From an uncultured Clostridia bacterium (GTDB taxonomy: Bacteria > Bacillota > Clostridia > TANB77 > CAG-508): a stretch of 7,043 nucleotides of DNA. The translations under genes and the position numbers were made by a program. The stretch lies in contig CANQZP010000066.1 in NCBI GenBank assembly GCA_947628395.1, positions 1-7,043 of the forward strand, given 5' to 3'. Position 1 is the stretch's first letter, and each line of letters opens with the position of its first letter. The notes beneath the pieces were generated by a model, which made no database searches, was not told the origin of the DNA, and worked only from the letters and a program-made list of their open reading frames with translations. Positions 1-6,288 of the stretch are shown one piece after another.

Positions 1-6
1 AGGAGG
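1..6 (+). promoter_or_regulatory. Ribosome binding site of the 56-aa gene
   Basis: The window opens with a consensus Shine-Dalgarno AGGAGG, 7 nt before the ATG at 14. This is the main support for the small gene being translated. Its promoter must lie left of the window. Confidence 0.8.
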
Positions 7-13
7 TATTATA

Positions 14-184
14 ATGAACATTAGCAAGCAGGAAAGAGATAATTATCTTGAAAAGGTCCATGCTATAGAGGATTCTCTTAAATCATTTAAAAAATCTCTT
101 AAAGAAGATCCGGACTTAACTTCTGCTGCTTTAAAAAGTCTATGGCTTGATGCTTCTGAACGTATCATATCAGAGATTTTTTAG
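14..184 (+). CDS. Small hypothetical protein, 56 aa
   Basis: I do not recognise this protein. The frame runs from ATG at 14 to TAG at 182-184 and encodes 56 residues beginning MNISKQERDNYLEK. It is highly charged, with no signal peptide, no membrane segment and no cysteine. The heptad-like spacing of hydrophobics (Y11, L12, V15, I18, L22, F25, L29) suggests a mostly helical protein with a short break at the DPDL sequence around residues 32-35. A perfect AGGAGG site 7 nt upstream and a strong terminator 4 nt after the stop make it very likely to be a real, independently terminated gene. It is convergent with clpC. It could be the last gene of a plus-strand operon beginning left of the window. 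Its function is unknown; a cytosolic regulatory or partner protein is only a guess from its size and charge. Confidence 0.72.
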   Translation: MNISKQERDNYLEKVHAIEDSLKSFKKSLKEDPDLTSAALKSLWLDASERIISEIF

Positions 185-188
185 AACT

Positions 189-220
189 AAAAACGCCAGA
201 TTTCTTTATCTGGCGTTTTT
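189..220. terminator. Bidirectional Rho-independent terminator between the 56-aa gene and clpC
   Basis: A perfect 12-bp stem (AAAAACGCCAGA at 189-200 pairing with TCTGGCGTTTTT at 209-220) encloses an 8-nt loop. The core is GC-rich, and each strand ends in a run of five T, followed on the plus strand by GGTTTAATTTTT. It lies 4 nt after the stop of the 56-aa gene and 10 nt after the clpC stop, so it can terminate both convergent transcripts. Confidence 0.9.
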
Positions 221-230
221 GGTTTAATTT

Positions 231-683
231 TTATAGTAATAATGGCTTTATTTCTATTTTCCCGTCATTATATGAAATTATAGCAGTATCATTTTCTTTT
301 ATATTTCCTTTTAGAATATCTTCAGCTAGTTGATTCTCAATTGTAGTTTGAATTTTTCTTCTAAAAGGTCTTGCCCCATAATTCAAGTCTTTATTATCTT
401 TTAATATATATTCTTTTACCTCTTTTTCTACTTTAATTTTTATATTTTTTTCTTCTAATCTTTTTTCTAATAAAGAAATTAATCTATCAATAATTTTCTC
501 TAGCTCTTTTTCTCCTAATTTATTAAAAACAACAATTTCATCAATTCTGTTTATAAATTCAGGTCTTAATTCTTTTTTTAGTTCTTGAAGAACTTCTTTT
601 TTATCTTCAGATTCTTCTTGACCTTTATTAAATCCTAAAAATTTTTTTTGACTAATTAAACTTGCTCCTATGTTTGAAGTCAT
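231..683 (-). CDS. clpC: ClpC C-terminal fragment, 150 aa (frameshifted)
   Basis: This is the remainder of ClpC AAA-2 and its C-terminal D2-small domain. It opens at the sensor-1 strand (MTSNIGASL). The ClpP-docking tripeptide LGF lies at residues 16-18 in KKFLGFNKGQ, equivalent to the VGF/LGF loop of ClpC proteins. It is followed by ELRPEFINRIDEIVVF with the arginine-finger region, and by the sensor-2 motif GARPFRR at about 103-109. The ATG at 681-683 is an internal methionine of the family alignment and has no Shine-Dalgarno sequence before it (the preceding bases are A/T only), so independent translation is unlikely. The fragment makes sense only as the continuation of the upstream frame. 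Confidence 0.82.
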   Translation of the reverse strand: MTSNIGASLISQKKFLGFNKGQEESEDKKEVLQELKKELRPEFINRIDEIVVFNKLGEKELEKIIDRLISLLEKRLEEKNIKIKVEKEVKEYILKDNKDLNYGARPFRRKIQTTIENQLAEDILKGNIKENDTAIISYNDGKIEIKPLLL

Positions 684-699
684 AATTATTATTGAGTTT

Positions 700-2652
700 T
701 TAAAATCTACTGTTCTTCCGAGTTGAATCAGTTAATCTACCATCTTCTAATATTTGCAAAAGAATATTCATAACTTCTATATTTGCTTTTTCTATTTCAT
801 CAAACAATATTACACAATATGGTTTTCTTCTAACCTTTTCAGCTAAATTAGAACCCTCATCATAACCCACATATCCAGGAGGTGCACCTATTAACTTTGA
901 TACTGAATGTGGCTCCATAAATTCAGACATATCAAGTCTAATCATAGAATCTTCGCTTCCAAAAACTTCATCACTAATAGCTTTACTAAGTTCTGTTTTT
1001 CCAACTCCTGTCGGACCTAAAAATAAAAATGAACCTATTGGTCTTAATGGATCTTTTAATCCAACTCTTCCTCTTTTTATAGCTTTTGATACTGATTCTA
1101 CTGCCTCATCTTGTCCTATAACTCTTAACTTTAAATTCTCTTCTAAATGTTCTAATTTTTCATTTTCTTCTTTCCCTATTTTTTGAATTGGAATACCTGT
1201 CCAAAAAGAAATAACTTTTTCTATATCTTCTTCACCTATTTTTATTAACTTCTTATTATTTTTACTATCCCAATTTTCTGTTTCTTTTTCCAAATTTACT
1301 TTTATCTCTTCTTCTTTATCTCTTAAACTAGCTGCTTTTTCAAAATTTTGTGTTTTTACTGCTTCTTCTTTTTCTCTTTTTATCTCTTCTAATTTTTTCT
1401 CCATTTCTTTTATTTTTTCTGGTTCTTTTTTAGAATTTAATTTTGACTTAGCTGAAGCTTCATCTATTAAATCAATTGCTTTATCTGGTAAGAATCTATT
1501 ATTTAAATATCTTACTGATAAATTTACAGCAGCATCTATTGCTTCATCTGTAATTTTTACATTATGATGAGCTTCATATTTATCTCTTAATCCCTTCAAA
1601 ATTTTTATAGAATTTTCTCTTGAAGGTTCTTCTACTAATATAGACTGAAATCTTCTTTCTAGTGCATTATCTTTCTCAATATATTTTCTATATTCCTCTA
1701 TAGTTGTAGCACCTACTAACTGAATTTCCCCTCTTGCTAATATCGGCTTTAAAATATTTGCTGCATCTATTGCTCCTTCTGCTGCACCCGCTCCAACTAT
1801 TAAATGTATTTCATCTATAAAAAGAATAATATCTTTAGCTTTTTTTACTTCTTGCATACATTTTTTTATTCTATCCTCAAAATCTCCTCTATATTTACTA
1901 CCTGCTAAAATTTGAGAAATATCTATACTAACTATTCTTTTATTTTTTAAAGTATCTGGAACTGTTTCAGAAATAATTTTCTGAGCTAAACCTTCTATAA
2001 TTGCAGTTTTTCCTACACCCGCTTCTCCTATTAAACAAGGATTATTTTTAGTTCTCCTAGATAAAATTTCTATTACTCTTTCAGTTTCCTTTTCTCTCCC
2101 AATTACTGGGTCTAGTTTTCCCTCTTTTGCTACATTTGTTAAATCAACACTAAATTGATTAAGTGTCGGTGTTTTTTCATAACTATTATTTTTTACTTTT
2201 TCTTCTTTATCTGATGAAAAATCTTGTATTACATTTGTTATATCGTCATATAGCTTATTTAAATTCACTCCTAAATTTAACAATATTCGATTTGCTAAAC
2301 AATCTGTTTCTTTCATTAATCCAATTAGTAAATGTTCAGTCCCTATATAATCTGATGAAATTTTCTTTGCTTCTAAATATGCATTTTCTAGAACTCTCTT
2401 TGACCTCGGAGTAAATCCTATTACTCCATAACTCATATTTTCTTCACGTCCTATTAATTCTTCTATTTCTTCATAAATATCATCAATTATTATTTTATTA
2501 TTTTTAAAAGCTTTCCCTGCAATACTATTTTCTTCTTCTACTAAACCATACAAAATATGCTCTGTACCTATATATGTATGTCCAAACTCTTTAGCAACTT
2601 CTTCTGATATTTCAATAACTCTTTTTGCACTTTCAGTAAATTTATACTCCAT
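700..2652 (-). CDS. clpC: ClpC N-terminal fragment, 650 aa (frameshifted)
   Basis: This is the unfoldase half of ClpC, which recognises adaptor-delivered substrates in the cytosol and threads them into ClpP. Residues 1-145 are the two Clp-N repeats (IGTEHILYGL near 28-37 and IGTEHLLIGL near 103-112). AAA-1 has Walker A GEAGVGKT at 209-216, pore loop KYRG at 253-256, Walker B ILFIDE at about 276-281 and arginine-finger segment LERRF at 331-335. A charged coiled-coil middle segment at about 400-460 includes the UVR-like FEKAASLRDKEEE, typical of ClpC rather than ClpB or ClpA. AAA-2 has Walker A GPTGVGKT at 546-553, pore loop GYVG at 593-596 and Walker B VILFDE at 614-619. The frame leaves the family sequence after T644 and stops six residues later, so the product as read lacks the AAA-2 sensors and the ClpP loop. 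The start ATG at 2652 has a GGGGG-type ribosome binding site 5 nt upstream. Confidence 0.85.
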   Translation of the reverse strand: MEYKFTESAKRVIEISEEVAKEFGHTYIGTEHILYGLVEEENSIAGKAFKNNKIIIDDIYEEIEELIGREENMSYGVIGFTPRSKRVLENAYLEAKKISSDYIGTEHLLIGLMKETDCLANRILLNLGVNLNKLYDDITNVIQDFSSDKEEKVKNNSYEKTPTLNQFSVDLTNVAKEGKLDPVIGREKETERVIEILSRRTKNNPCLIGEAGVGKTAIIEGLAQKIISETVPDTLKNKRIVSIDISQILAGSKYRGDFEDRIKKCMQEVKKAKDIILFIDEIHLIVGAGAAEGAIDAANILKPILARGEIQLVGATTIEEYRKYIEKDNALERRFQSILVEEPSRENSIKILKGLRDKYEAHHNVKITDEAIDAAVNLSVRYLNNRFLPDKAIDLIDEASAKSKLNSKKEPEKIKEMEKKLEEIKREKEEAVKTQNFEKAASLRDKEEEIKVNLEKETENWDSKNNKKLIKIGEEDIEKVISFWTGIPIQKIGKEENEKLEHLEENLKLRVIGQDEAVESVSKAIKRGRVGLKDPLRPIGSFLFLGPTGVGKTELSKAISDEVFGSEDSMIRLDMSEFMEPHSVSKLIGAPPGYVGYDEGSNLAEKVRRKPYCVILFDEIEKANIEVMNILLQILEDGRLTDSTRKNSRF

Positions 2653-2657
2653 AAAAA

Positions 2658-2663
2658 CCCCCT
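2658..2663 (-). promoter_or_regulatory. Ribosome binding site of clpC
   Basis: The minus strand reads AGGGGG, 5 nt before the clpC ATG. It is a G-run variant of the AGGAGG used elsewhere in the window, and it fixes the start at 2652. Confidence 0.6.
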
Positions 2664-2681
2664 ATTAATTTTATTTTTCAC

Positions 2682-2710
2682 ATAATTGGGATTTTTATAC
2701 AATATGTAAA
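2682..2710 (-). promoter_or_regulatory. Candidate sigma-A promoter for clpC
   Basis: On the minus strand, a -35 TTTACA (2705-2710) and a -10 AATTAT (2682-2687) are separated by exactly 17 bp, giving a start near 2675 and a leader of about 22 nt. The -10 matches only four of six consensus bases. It overlaps the T-run of the upstream terminator, so clpC would restart transcription just after the four-gene operon ends. I saw no CtsR-type or CIRCE operator here. Confidence 0.4.
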
Positions 2711-2746
2711 AAATAAACAACCACTTAAAAATGGTTGCTTATTTTT
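2709..2746 (-). terminator. Rho-independent terminator of the corC-mgtE-mscL operon
   Basis: The core stem CAACCA (2718-2723) / TGGTTG (2732-2737) has an 8-nt loop. It extends, past one A-C mismatch, through a further eight A/T pairs, followed on the minus strand by TTTATTTTTT. The stop codon of the 47-aa gene (2739-2741) lies inside the stem. The plus strand also ends in a T-rich run, so the hairpin could work both ways, but no plus-strand gene runs into it. Confidence 0.8.
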
Positions 2747-2882
2747 TCTTTTTAGTTATATTTTCTAATTTTTTTACTATTCTTTTTTGCTCATCAAGAC
2801 TTACCCAATGATCATAAGAAGGTACAAACTCTCCGTATTTTGTAGCATCGTCACCCTTTTCATATTTTTCTTCTTTTCCCAT
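2739..2882 (-). CDS. Small basic hypothetical protein, 47 aa
   Basis: I do not recognise a named family. The frame runs from ATG at 2880-2882 to TAA at 2739-2741 and encodes 47 residues: an acidic/basic N-terminus (MGKEEKYEKGDDATKYGEF), a central aromatic segment VPSYDHWVSLDEQ, and a lysine-rich helical tail ending in KKKK. There are no membrane segments and no cysteines. A good Shine-Dalgarno GAAAGGAA (2892-2899) lies 9 nt before the start. The gene begins 56 nt after the mscL stop on the same strand, and its stop lies within the operon terminator, which makes it the last gene of the corC-mgtE-mscL unit. The ribosome binding site, terminator placement and non-random composition support it as real. 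Its role is unknown; being co-transcribed with ion-transport genes does not by itself show a membrane function. Confidence 0.68.
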   Translation of the reverse strand: MGKEEKYEKGDDATKYGEFVPSYDHWVSLDEQKRIVKKLENITKKKK

Positions 2883-2938
2883 AATATTTAATTCCTTTCA
2901 AGTAATCACTAAAGTTATTATGGGTATTTATAATTTAA

Positions 2939-3397
2939 TTATTCAGAAACTTTTTCTTTTTCTAAATCAGATGTGCAATGAGGACATTTAGTTGCTTTAT
3001 ATTTAATTTCAGTTAAGCAATAAGGACATATTTTTGTCTCTGGCTCAGCTTCAACCTCTTCTTCACCCTTCTTTCCTCTTAATTGTTTTTCAACATCTTC
3101 TAATTTTCTATTTAATTTATTTATATATTTAATTACTATAAATATAGAAAATGCTACTATTAAAAAGTTAATAATTTCTGTTACGAATGAACCTATTCCT
3201 ATTTGGATATCTCCTAAATTCCAAACCCAATCAGTATAATTAATGTCTCCTGTAAATGCTGCTGTAAATGGCATTATTATATCATTAACTAAAGATTTAA
3301 CTATAGATTGAAAAGCACCACCAATAACAACGCCGACTGCTAAATCAATTATATTTCCTTTCATTGCAAATTCTTTAAATTCTTTTAAAATCTTCAT
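2939..3397 (-). CDS. mscL: Large-conductance mechanosensitive channel MscL with C-terminal zinc ribbon
   Basis: MscL forms a homopentameric pore in the cytoplasmic membrane that opens under extreme membrane tension and releases osmolytes during hypo-osmotic shock. The N-terminal amphipathic helix and TM1 are classical (LKEFKEFAMKGNIIDLAVGVVIGGAF, residues 4-29, with the small-residue gate region GVVIGGAF). A periplasmic loop follows at about 46-68, then TM2 at about 69-93 (INFLIVAFSIFIVIKYINKLNRK). Instead of the short charged C-terminal helix alone, the protein continues to 152 residues with an acidic linker and a zinc ribbon, C124-P-Y-C127 ... C138-P-H-C141. Such ribbon-ended MscL proteins occur in some Clostridia-like lineages. 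The start ATG has a strong AAGGAGG (3404-3410) 6 nt upstream. The gene lies 25 nt downstream of mgtE, so the two are almost certainly co-transcribed. Confidence 0.95.
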   Translation of the reverse strand: MKILKEFKEFAMKGNIIDLAVGVVIGGAFQSIVKSLVNDIIMPFTAAFTGDINYTDWVWNLGDIQIGIGSFVTEIINFLIVAFSIFIVIKYINKLNRKLEDVEKQLRGKKGEEEVEAEPETKICPYCLTEIKYKATKCPHCTSDLEKEKVSE

Positions 3398-3422
3398 TTT
3401 ATTCCTCCTTATTTTTTTATAT

Positions 3423-4754
3423 TTAAATATTCATTATAAGTAATGCTACATTAAAGAAAATCAATACCGAGCATGTATCTACTATAGTTGTAATTAGTGG
3501 AGCTGCCATTATTGCAGGATCTAGTTTTAATTTTTTAGCAATCATTGGCAGTATACATCCTAATGACTTAGAGAGTAGTACAACTGCAAATAATGTAATT
3601 CCTACTACCATTGCAAGTTGCATATTATTATATTGAATCATAATACGTATTGTATTTACTATAAATAATGCAATTCCCACAAGTACAGCTACTCTAATTT
3701 CTTTCCACCAAGCTTTTAAAAAATCTTTTGTTTTAATTTCATCTTGTGCTAGTCCTCTTATAATTAAAGTTGAAGTTTGAGAACCACAATTACCTCCTGT
3801 ATCCATTAACATCGGAATAAAAGATACTAATATTGGAACAGCGGCAAAAGCATTTTCATAATTTGTTATAATTCCTCCTGTAAGTGCAGCTGAAATCATT
3901 AATAGTAATAGCCACACAATTCTATTTTTAGCATGTGTAAATACTGATGTTTTAAAGTACTTGTCTTCAGATGGAGCCATAGCAGCCATTATTTCAAAAT
4001 CTTCATTTACTTCTTCTTGCAATACGTCTATAGCATCATCTATTGTTATAATACCTACCAACCTATTTTCTTTATCTACTACTGGAAGAGCAGTTTCATC
4101 ATATTTATCAAACTTTTTTACAACATCTTCTTGATCATCTAATGTATTGACCTTAACTGGATTTTTCTGTATTAAATCTTTTATAATAACACCGTCATCT
4201 GTTAATATTAAATCTTTTAAAGATACTGTTCCTATTAACTCTCTTGTCATAGTAAGTACATAACATGTATAAATATTTTCTGTATCTATTCCTATTTTCT
4301 TTATTTTATTTATAGCTTGATTAACAGTCATATTTTCTTTTAAATCTATGAACTCTGTAGTCATTATACTTCCGGCACTATCTTCTGGATAATTCAATAA
4401 TTCATTTATTATTTTTCTATCATCATTATTTACTGTTTTTAAAATTCTTTTTACAACATTTGCAGGCATTTCTTCTATTAAATCTACTGTATCATCCATA
4501 AATAGTTCGTCTACTACTTCTTTTAGCTCTTTATCAGTCAAGGCATTTATAAGTTTTTCCTGCATGTCTGATTCCATATAAGCAAATACTTCTACAGCTT
4601 TATCTTTTGATAATAAACGATATACAATTATGATTTGTTCCTCGTCTAAATTATCGAATAATAAAGGTATATCAGCACTATTTAAAACTTCTAAATATTC
4701 TTTTAATTTAGAAAAATTTTTAGCACTCATGTATTCTTGTACTTCTTTTATCAT
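3423..4754 (-). CDS. mgtE: Magnesium transporter MgtE
   Basis: This is a homodimeric Mg2+ channel of the cytoplasmic membrane that lets Mg2+ in and closes when cytosolic Mg2+ is bound by its N and CBS domains. The 443-residue length matches the family. Residues 1-130 form the superhelical MgtE-N domain, ending in the SAGSIMT segment that leads into the first CBS domain. The CBS domains lie at about 135-190 and 197-250, the second with the ALPVVDKENRLVGIITIDDAIDVL pattern. The plug/connecting helix spans about 250-270. About five membrane helices fill 273-443. The signature PMLMDTGGNCGSQTSTL is at about 314-330, and the pore-lining aspartate in ITTIVDTC is D426, equivalent to the selectivity aspartate of characterised MgtE. 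An AAGAGGA site (4761-4767) lies 6 nt before the ATG. The gene follows the corC-family gene by 28 nt. I found no room for a Mg2+-sensing M-box leader before it or before the operon. Confidence 0.95.
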   Translation of the reverse strand: MIKEVQEYMSAKNFSKLKEYLEVLNSADIPLLFDNLDEEQIIIVYRLLSKDKAVEVFAYMESDMQEKLINALTDKELKEVVDELFMDDTVDLIEEMPANVVKRILKTVNNDDRKIINELLNYPEDSAGSIMTTEFIDLKENMTVNQAINKIKKIGIDTENIYTCYVLTMTRELIGTVSLKDLILTDDGVIIKDLIQKNPVKVNTLDDQEDVVKKFDKYDETALPVVDKENRLVGIITIDDAIDVLQEEVNEDFEIMAAMAPSEDKYFKTSVFTHAKNRIVWLLLLMISAALTGGIITNYENAFAAVPILVSFIPMLMDTGGNCGSQTSTLIIRGLAQDEIKTKDFLKAWWKEIRVAVLVGIALFIVNTIRIMIQYNNMQLAMVVGITLFAVVLLSKSLGCILPMIAKKLKLDPAIMAAPLITTIVDTCSVLIFFNVALLIMNI

Positions 4755-4782
4755 TTTTTATCCTCTTCTTCCTTAGTTAAAA

Positions 4783-6093
4783 TTATTCTTCGTCTTCATC
4801 ATTTTCTTCTTTTTTTTCTATTTTACAAGCTTTTACTTTTAAAATTCTTCTTTCCTCTGATTCTTCTATTTTAAATATTACATTTTCAGTTTCTATTTCT
4901 GGTTTTTCCTCTTCTTCTGGAATTCTATCTAACAATTCTAATAAATAACCTGAAAGTGTATCATAATCACCATCTGGAATATCAACTTTTAATATTTTTC
5001 TTAAATCTATTATTGAAATATTTCCATTAAATATATATGTGTTTTCATCTATTTTTTGATATTCCTCTTCTGCTATATCATATTCATCATACATATTTCC
5101 AACAATTTCTTCTAATACGTCTTCCATAGTTACAATACCAGCGGTTCCACCATATTCATCAACAACTATTGCCATTTGTATTTTATTTTTCTGCATTTCT
5201 TTAAATAATTCATTTACCATTTTTGTTTCTGGTACAAAATATGCATCTTTTTTAATCTTCTTAAGCTTTGTAGTTTGAGAAGCTTTTAGCAATTCTTTTA
5301 TATATAAAATACCTGTAATATCATCTATATTTTCACCATAAACTGGAATCCTACTATATCTAAATTCATTATGAAATTCCTTTTCAAGTTCACTAACTGT
5401 CATATCTTCACTTACAGCACACATTTCAGTTCTATGAATCATAATTTCTGAAACTGTTATATCATCTAATTCAAATATATTATTTATCATTTCTTTTTCT
5501 TCAGTATCTATAGTTCCTTTTTCTTGGCCTACATCTACCATCATTCTTATTTCTTCTTCTGTTACTGTTTCTTCATCATCTTTACTAACACCAAAAATTT
5601 TTGATATTAAGTCTGTAGAAATTGTTAATAATTTTACAAAAGGAGAAGCAATTATAGCTATAATTCGTATAACTGTAATTGAAAATCTAGCTACCTTTTC
5701 TGAATATTTCATCCCTATTCTTTTTGGAACTAATTCTCCAAAAACTAAAGTAAAATATGAAAGAATTATAGTAATAATTACTATTGATATAGTTCTCCAC
5801 GTTGATATACTTAATGAATTTGTAAATTTATATAAAATTTCTGATAAGTTATCAGCAAAAACATCTGAAGCAAATGCACTAGATAAAAATCCTGCAAGTG
5901 TTATACCTATTTGAATTGTAGCTAAAAATGCACTAGGATTTCTCATCATCTTTTCTATTTTTTTAGCTTTTTTATCTCCTTCTTTTGCTTTTAAAATTAT
6001 CTTAGCATCATTTAAAGAGATAAATGCAATTTCCGTTGCAGCAAAAAAAGCATTTAATAATATCAGAATGATTAATATAATTATTTGCGACAT
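4783..6093 (-). CDS. CNNM/CorC-HlyC family membrane protein with CBS pair (probable Mg2+ export / ion tolerance)
   Basis: The domain order is that of the hemolysin C / CorC / CNNM family, which includes Bacillus YhdP-type and Staphylococcus MpfA-type proteins linked to Mg2+ efflux. Residues 1-170 are the DUF21/CNNM membrane domain, with NAFFAATEIAFISL at 14-27 and the conserved FGELVPKRIG at 118-127. Then come a CBS pair at about 205-335 (TVSEIMIHRTEM ... RYSRIPVY, then MAIVVDEYGGTAGIVTMEDVLEEIVG) and a CorC_HlyC C-terminal domain at about 345-425 (DYDTLSGYLLELL). An acidic tail (EKKEENDEDEE) ends the protein. The family name hemolysin reflects history, not a shown activity. The start ATG has AAGGAG (6105-6110) 11 nt upstream. 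It is the first gene of the operon and pairs with the Mg2+ importer MgtE, consistent with balancing influx and efflux. Its exact ion has not been tested, so I give no gene symbol. Confidence 0.9.
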   Translation of the reverse strand: MSQIIILIILILLNAFFAATEIAFISLNDAKIILKAKEGDKKAKKIEKMMRNPSAFLATIQIGITLAGFLSSAFASDVFADNLSEILYKFTNSLSISTWRTISIVIITIILSYFTLVFGELVPKRIGMKYSEKVARFSITVIRIIAIIASPFVKLLTISTDLISKIFGVSKDDEETVTEEEIRMMVDVGQEKGTIDTEEKEMINNIFELDDITVSEIMIHRTEMCAVSEDMTVSELEKEFHNEFRYSRIPVYGENIDDITGILYIKELLKASQTTKLKKIKKDAYFVPETKMVNELFKEMQKNKIQMAIVVDEYGGTAGIVTMEDVLEEIVGNMYDEYDIAEEEYQKIDENTYIFNGNISIIDLRKILKVDIPDGDYDTLSGYLLELLDRIPEEEEKPEIETENVIFKIEESEERRILKVKACKIEKKEENDEDEE

Positions 6094-6129
6094 AAAAAAT
6101 AAAACTCCTTATTTCATAGTTTTTAATAT

Positions 6130-6158
6130 ATTTTATTATACTATCTTAATATTGTCAA
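6130..6158 (-). promoter_or_regulatory. Sigma-A-type promoter of the corC-mgtE-mscL operon
   Basis: On the minus strand, a perfect -35 TTGACA (6153-6158) is followed after 17 bp by the -10 TAAAAT (6130-6135), which matches five of six consensus bases. The expected start is near 6123, leaving a leader of about 30 nt, too short for a metal riboswitch. Confidence 0.72.
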
Positions 6159-6161
6159 TTT

Positions 6162-6175
6162 ATTTTATGTAAAAT
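6162..6175. promoter_or_regulatory. Palindrome between the two divergent promoters, possible operator
   Basis: ATTTTA-TG-TAAAAT is a perfect inverted repeat of 6+6 bases. It lies between the divergent -35 boxes at 6153-6158 (minus) and 6190-6195 (plus). A dimeric repressor or activator bound here could affect both promoters. In such AT-rich DNA a 6-base palindrome may arise by chance, and no regulator gene is present in the window. Confidence 0.25.
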
Positions 6176-6189
6176 TTGCGATTTTATTA

Positions 6190-6218
6190 TTGATTTTTCA
6201 AAAACGATATGTTATAAT
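6190..6218 (+). promoter_or_regulatory. Sigma-A-type promoter, extended -10, of the 195-aa gene
   Basis: The -35 TTGATT (6190-6195), a 17-bp spacer and the consensus -10 TATAAT (6213-6218) are preceded by TG at 6210-6211, forming an extended -10 (TGTTATAAT). The start is expected near 6225, giving a 5' leader of about 64 nt before the TTG start codon. Confidence 0.8.
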
Positions 6219-6246
6219 TTTTTTATCTGTCGGTAAGTGCCATAAA

Positions 6247-6267
6247 GCTAGTTGGCCAGTAACTAGT
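6247..6267 (+). promoter_or_regulatory. Leader hairpin with 7-nt loop complementary to the terminator loop
   Basis: CTAGTT (6248-6253) and AACTAG (6261-6266) form a perfect 6-bp stem, extendable by one G-U pair, around the 7-nt loop GGCCAGU (6254-6260). It sits in the 5' leader, ending 8 nt before the Shine-Dalgarno. The loop is complementary to the whole loop of the gene's terminator hairpin at 6897-6903. It matches no riboswitch class that I recognise. Formation of the hairpin is well supported; its function is inferred. Confidence 0.55.
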
Positions 6268-6274
6268 GATATTT

Positions 6275-6281
6275 AAGGGAG
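6275..6281 (+). promoter_or_regulatory. Ribosome binding site deciding the TTG start
   Basis: AAGGGAG lies 7 nt before TTG at 6289. The nearby GTG at 6281 is out of frame, and the next in-frame ATG is far inside the gene, so this site selects the TTG start. Confidence 0.72.
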
Positions 6282-6288
6282 TGATTTT

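Larger units (their letters stand above)
231..2652 (-). pseudogene. clpC: ClpC, ATP-dependent unfoldase of the ClpCP protease, interrupted by a one-base frameshift
   Basis: The two minus-strand frames 700-2652 and 231-683 together make one ClpC. Removing the single base G720 (a C on the coding strand, inside ...GATTCAACT[C]GGAAGAACA...) restores the conserved D-S-T-G-R-T-V-D-F-K-N stretch and joins the frames into a protein of 806 residues, close to the usual ClpC length of about 810-820. All expected parts are then present: double N-domain, AAA-1, UVR-containing middle segment, AAA-2, ClpP loop and C-terminal sensor-2 domain. Either this is a genuine recent inactivation or a base error in the assembly; the otherwise perfect conservation on both sides favours a very recent event or an error. 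There is no ctsR-mcsA-mcsB set directly upstream, unlike the classical Bacillus operon. I saw no CtsR heptad repeat or CIRCE element before the start. Confidence 0.88.

Noticed and set aside
681..683. Internal ATG as an independent start for a 150-aa ClpC C-terminal protein
   Set aside because: No Shine-Dalgarno sequence precedes it, and the methionine is a normal internal residue of the sensor-1 strand. The fragment is better explained by the one-base insertion at 720.
2163..2414. An 83-codon open frame on the plus strand
   Set aside because: It lies entirely antisense to the conserved Clp-N domain of clpC, is rich in Leu/Phe/Tyr from the reversed codons, and has no convincing ribosome binding site or promoter.
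6094..6123. M-box or other Mg2+ riboswitch upstream of the transporter operon
   Set aside because: The predicted leader is only about 30 nt, too short for the roughly 150-nt M-box fold, and no conserved elements are visible.
6237..6242. GTGCCA in the leader is complementary to TGGCAC at 6992-6997 in the distal hairpin
   Set aside because: It is only six bases, and the distal copy is largely buried in its own stem beyond the gene's terminator. It is not comparable with the loop-loop match, so chance is the better explanation.
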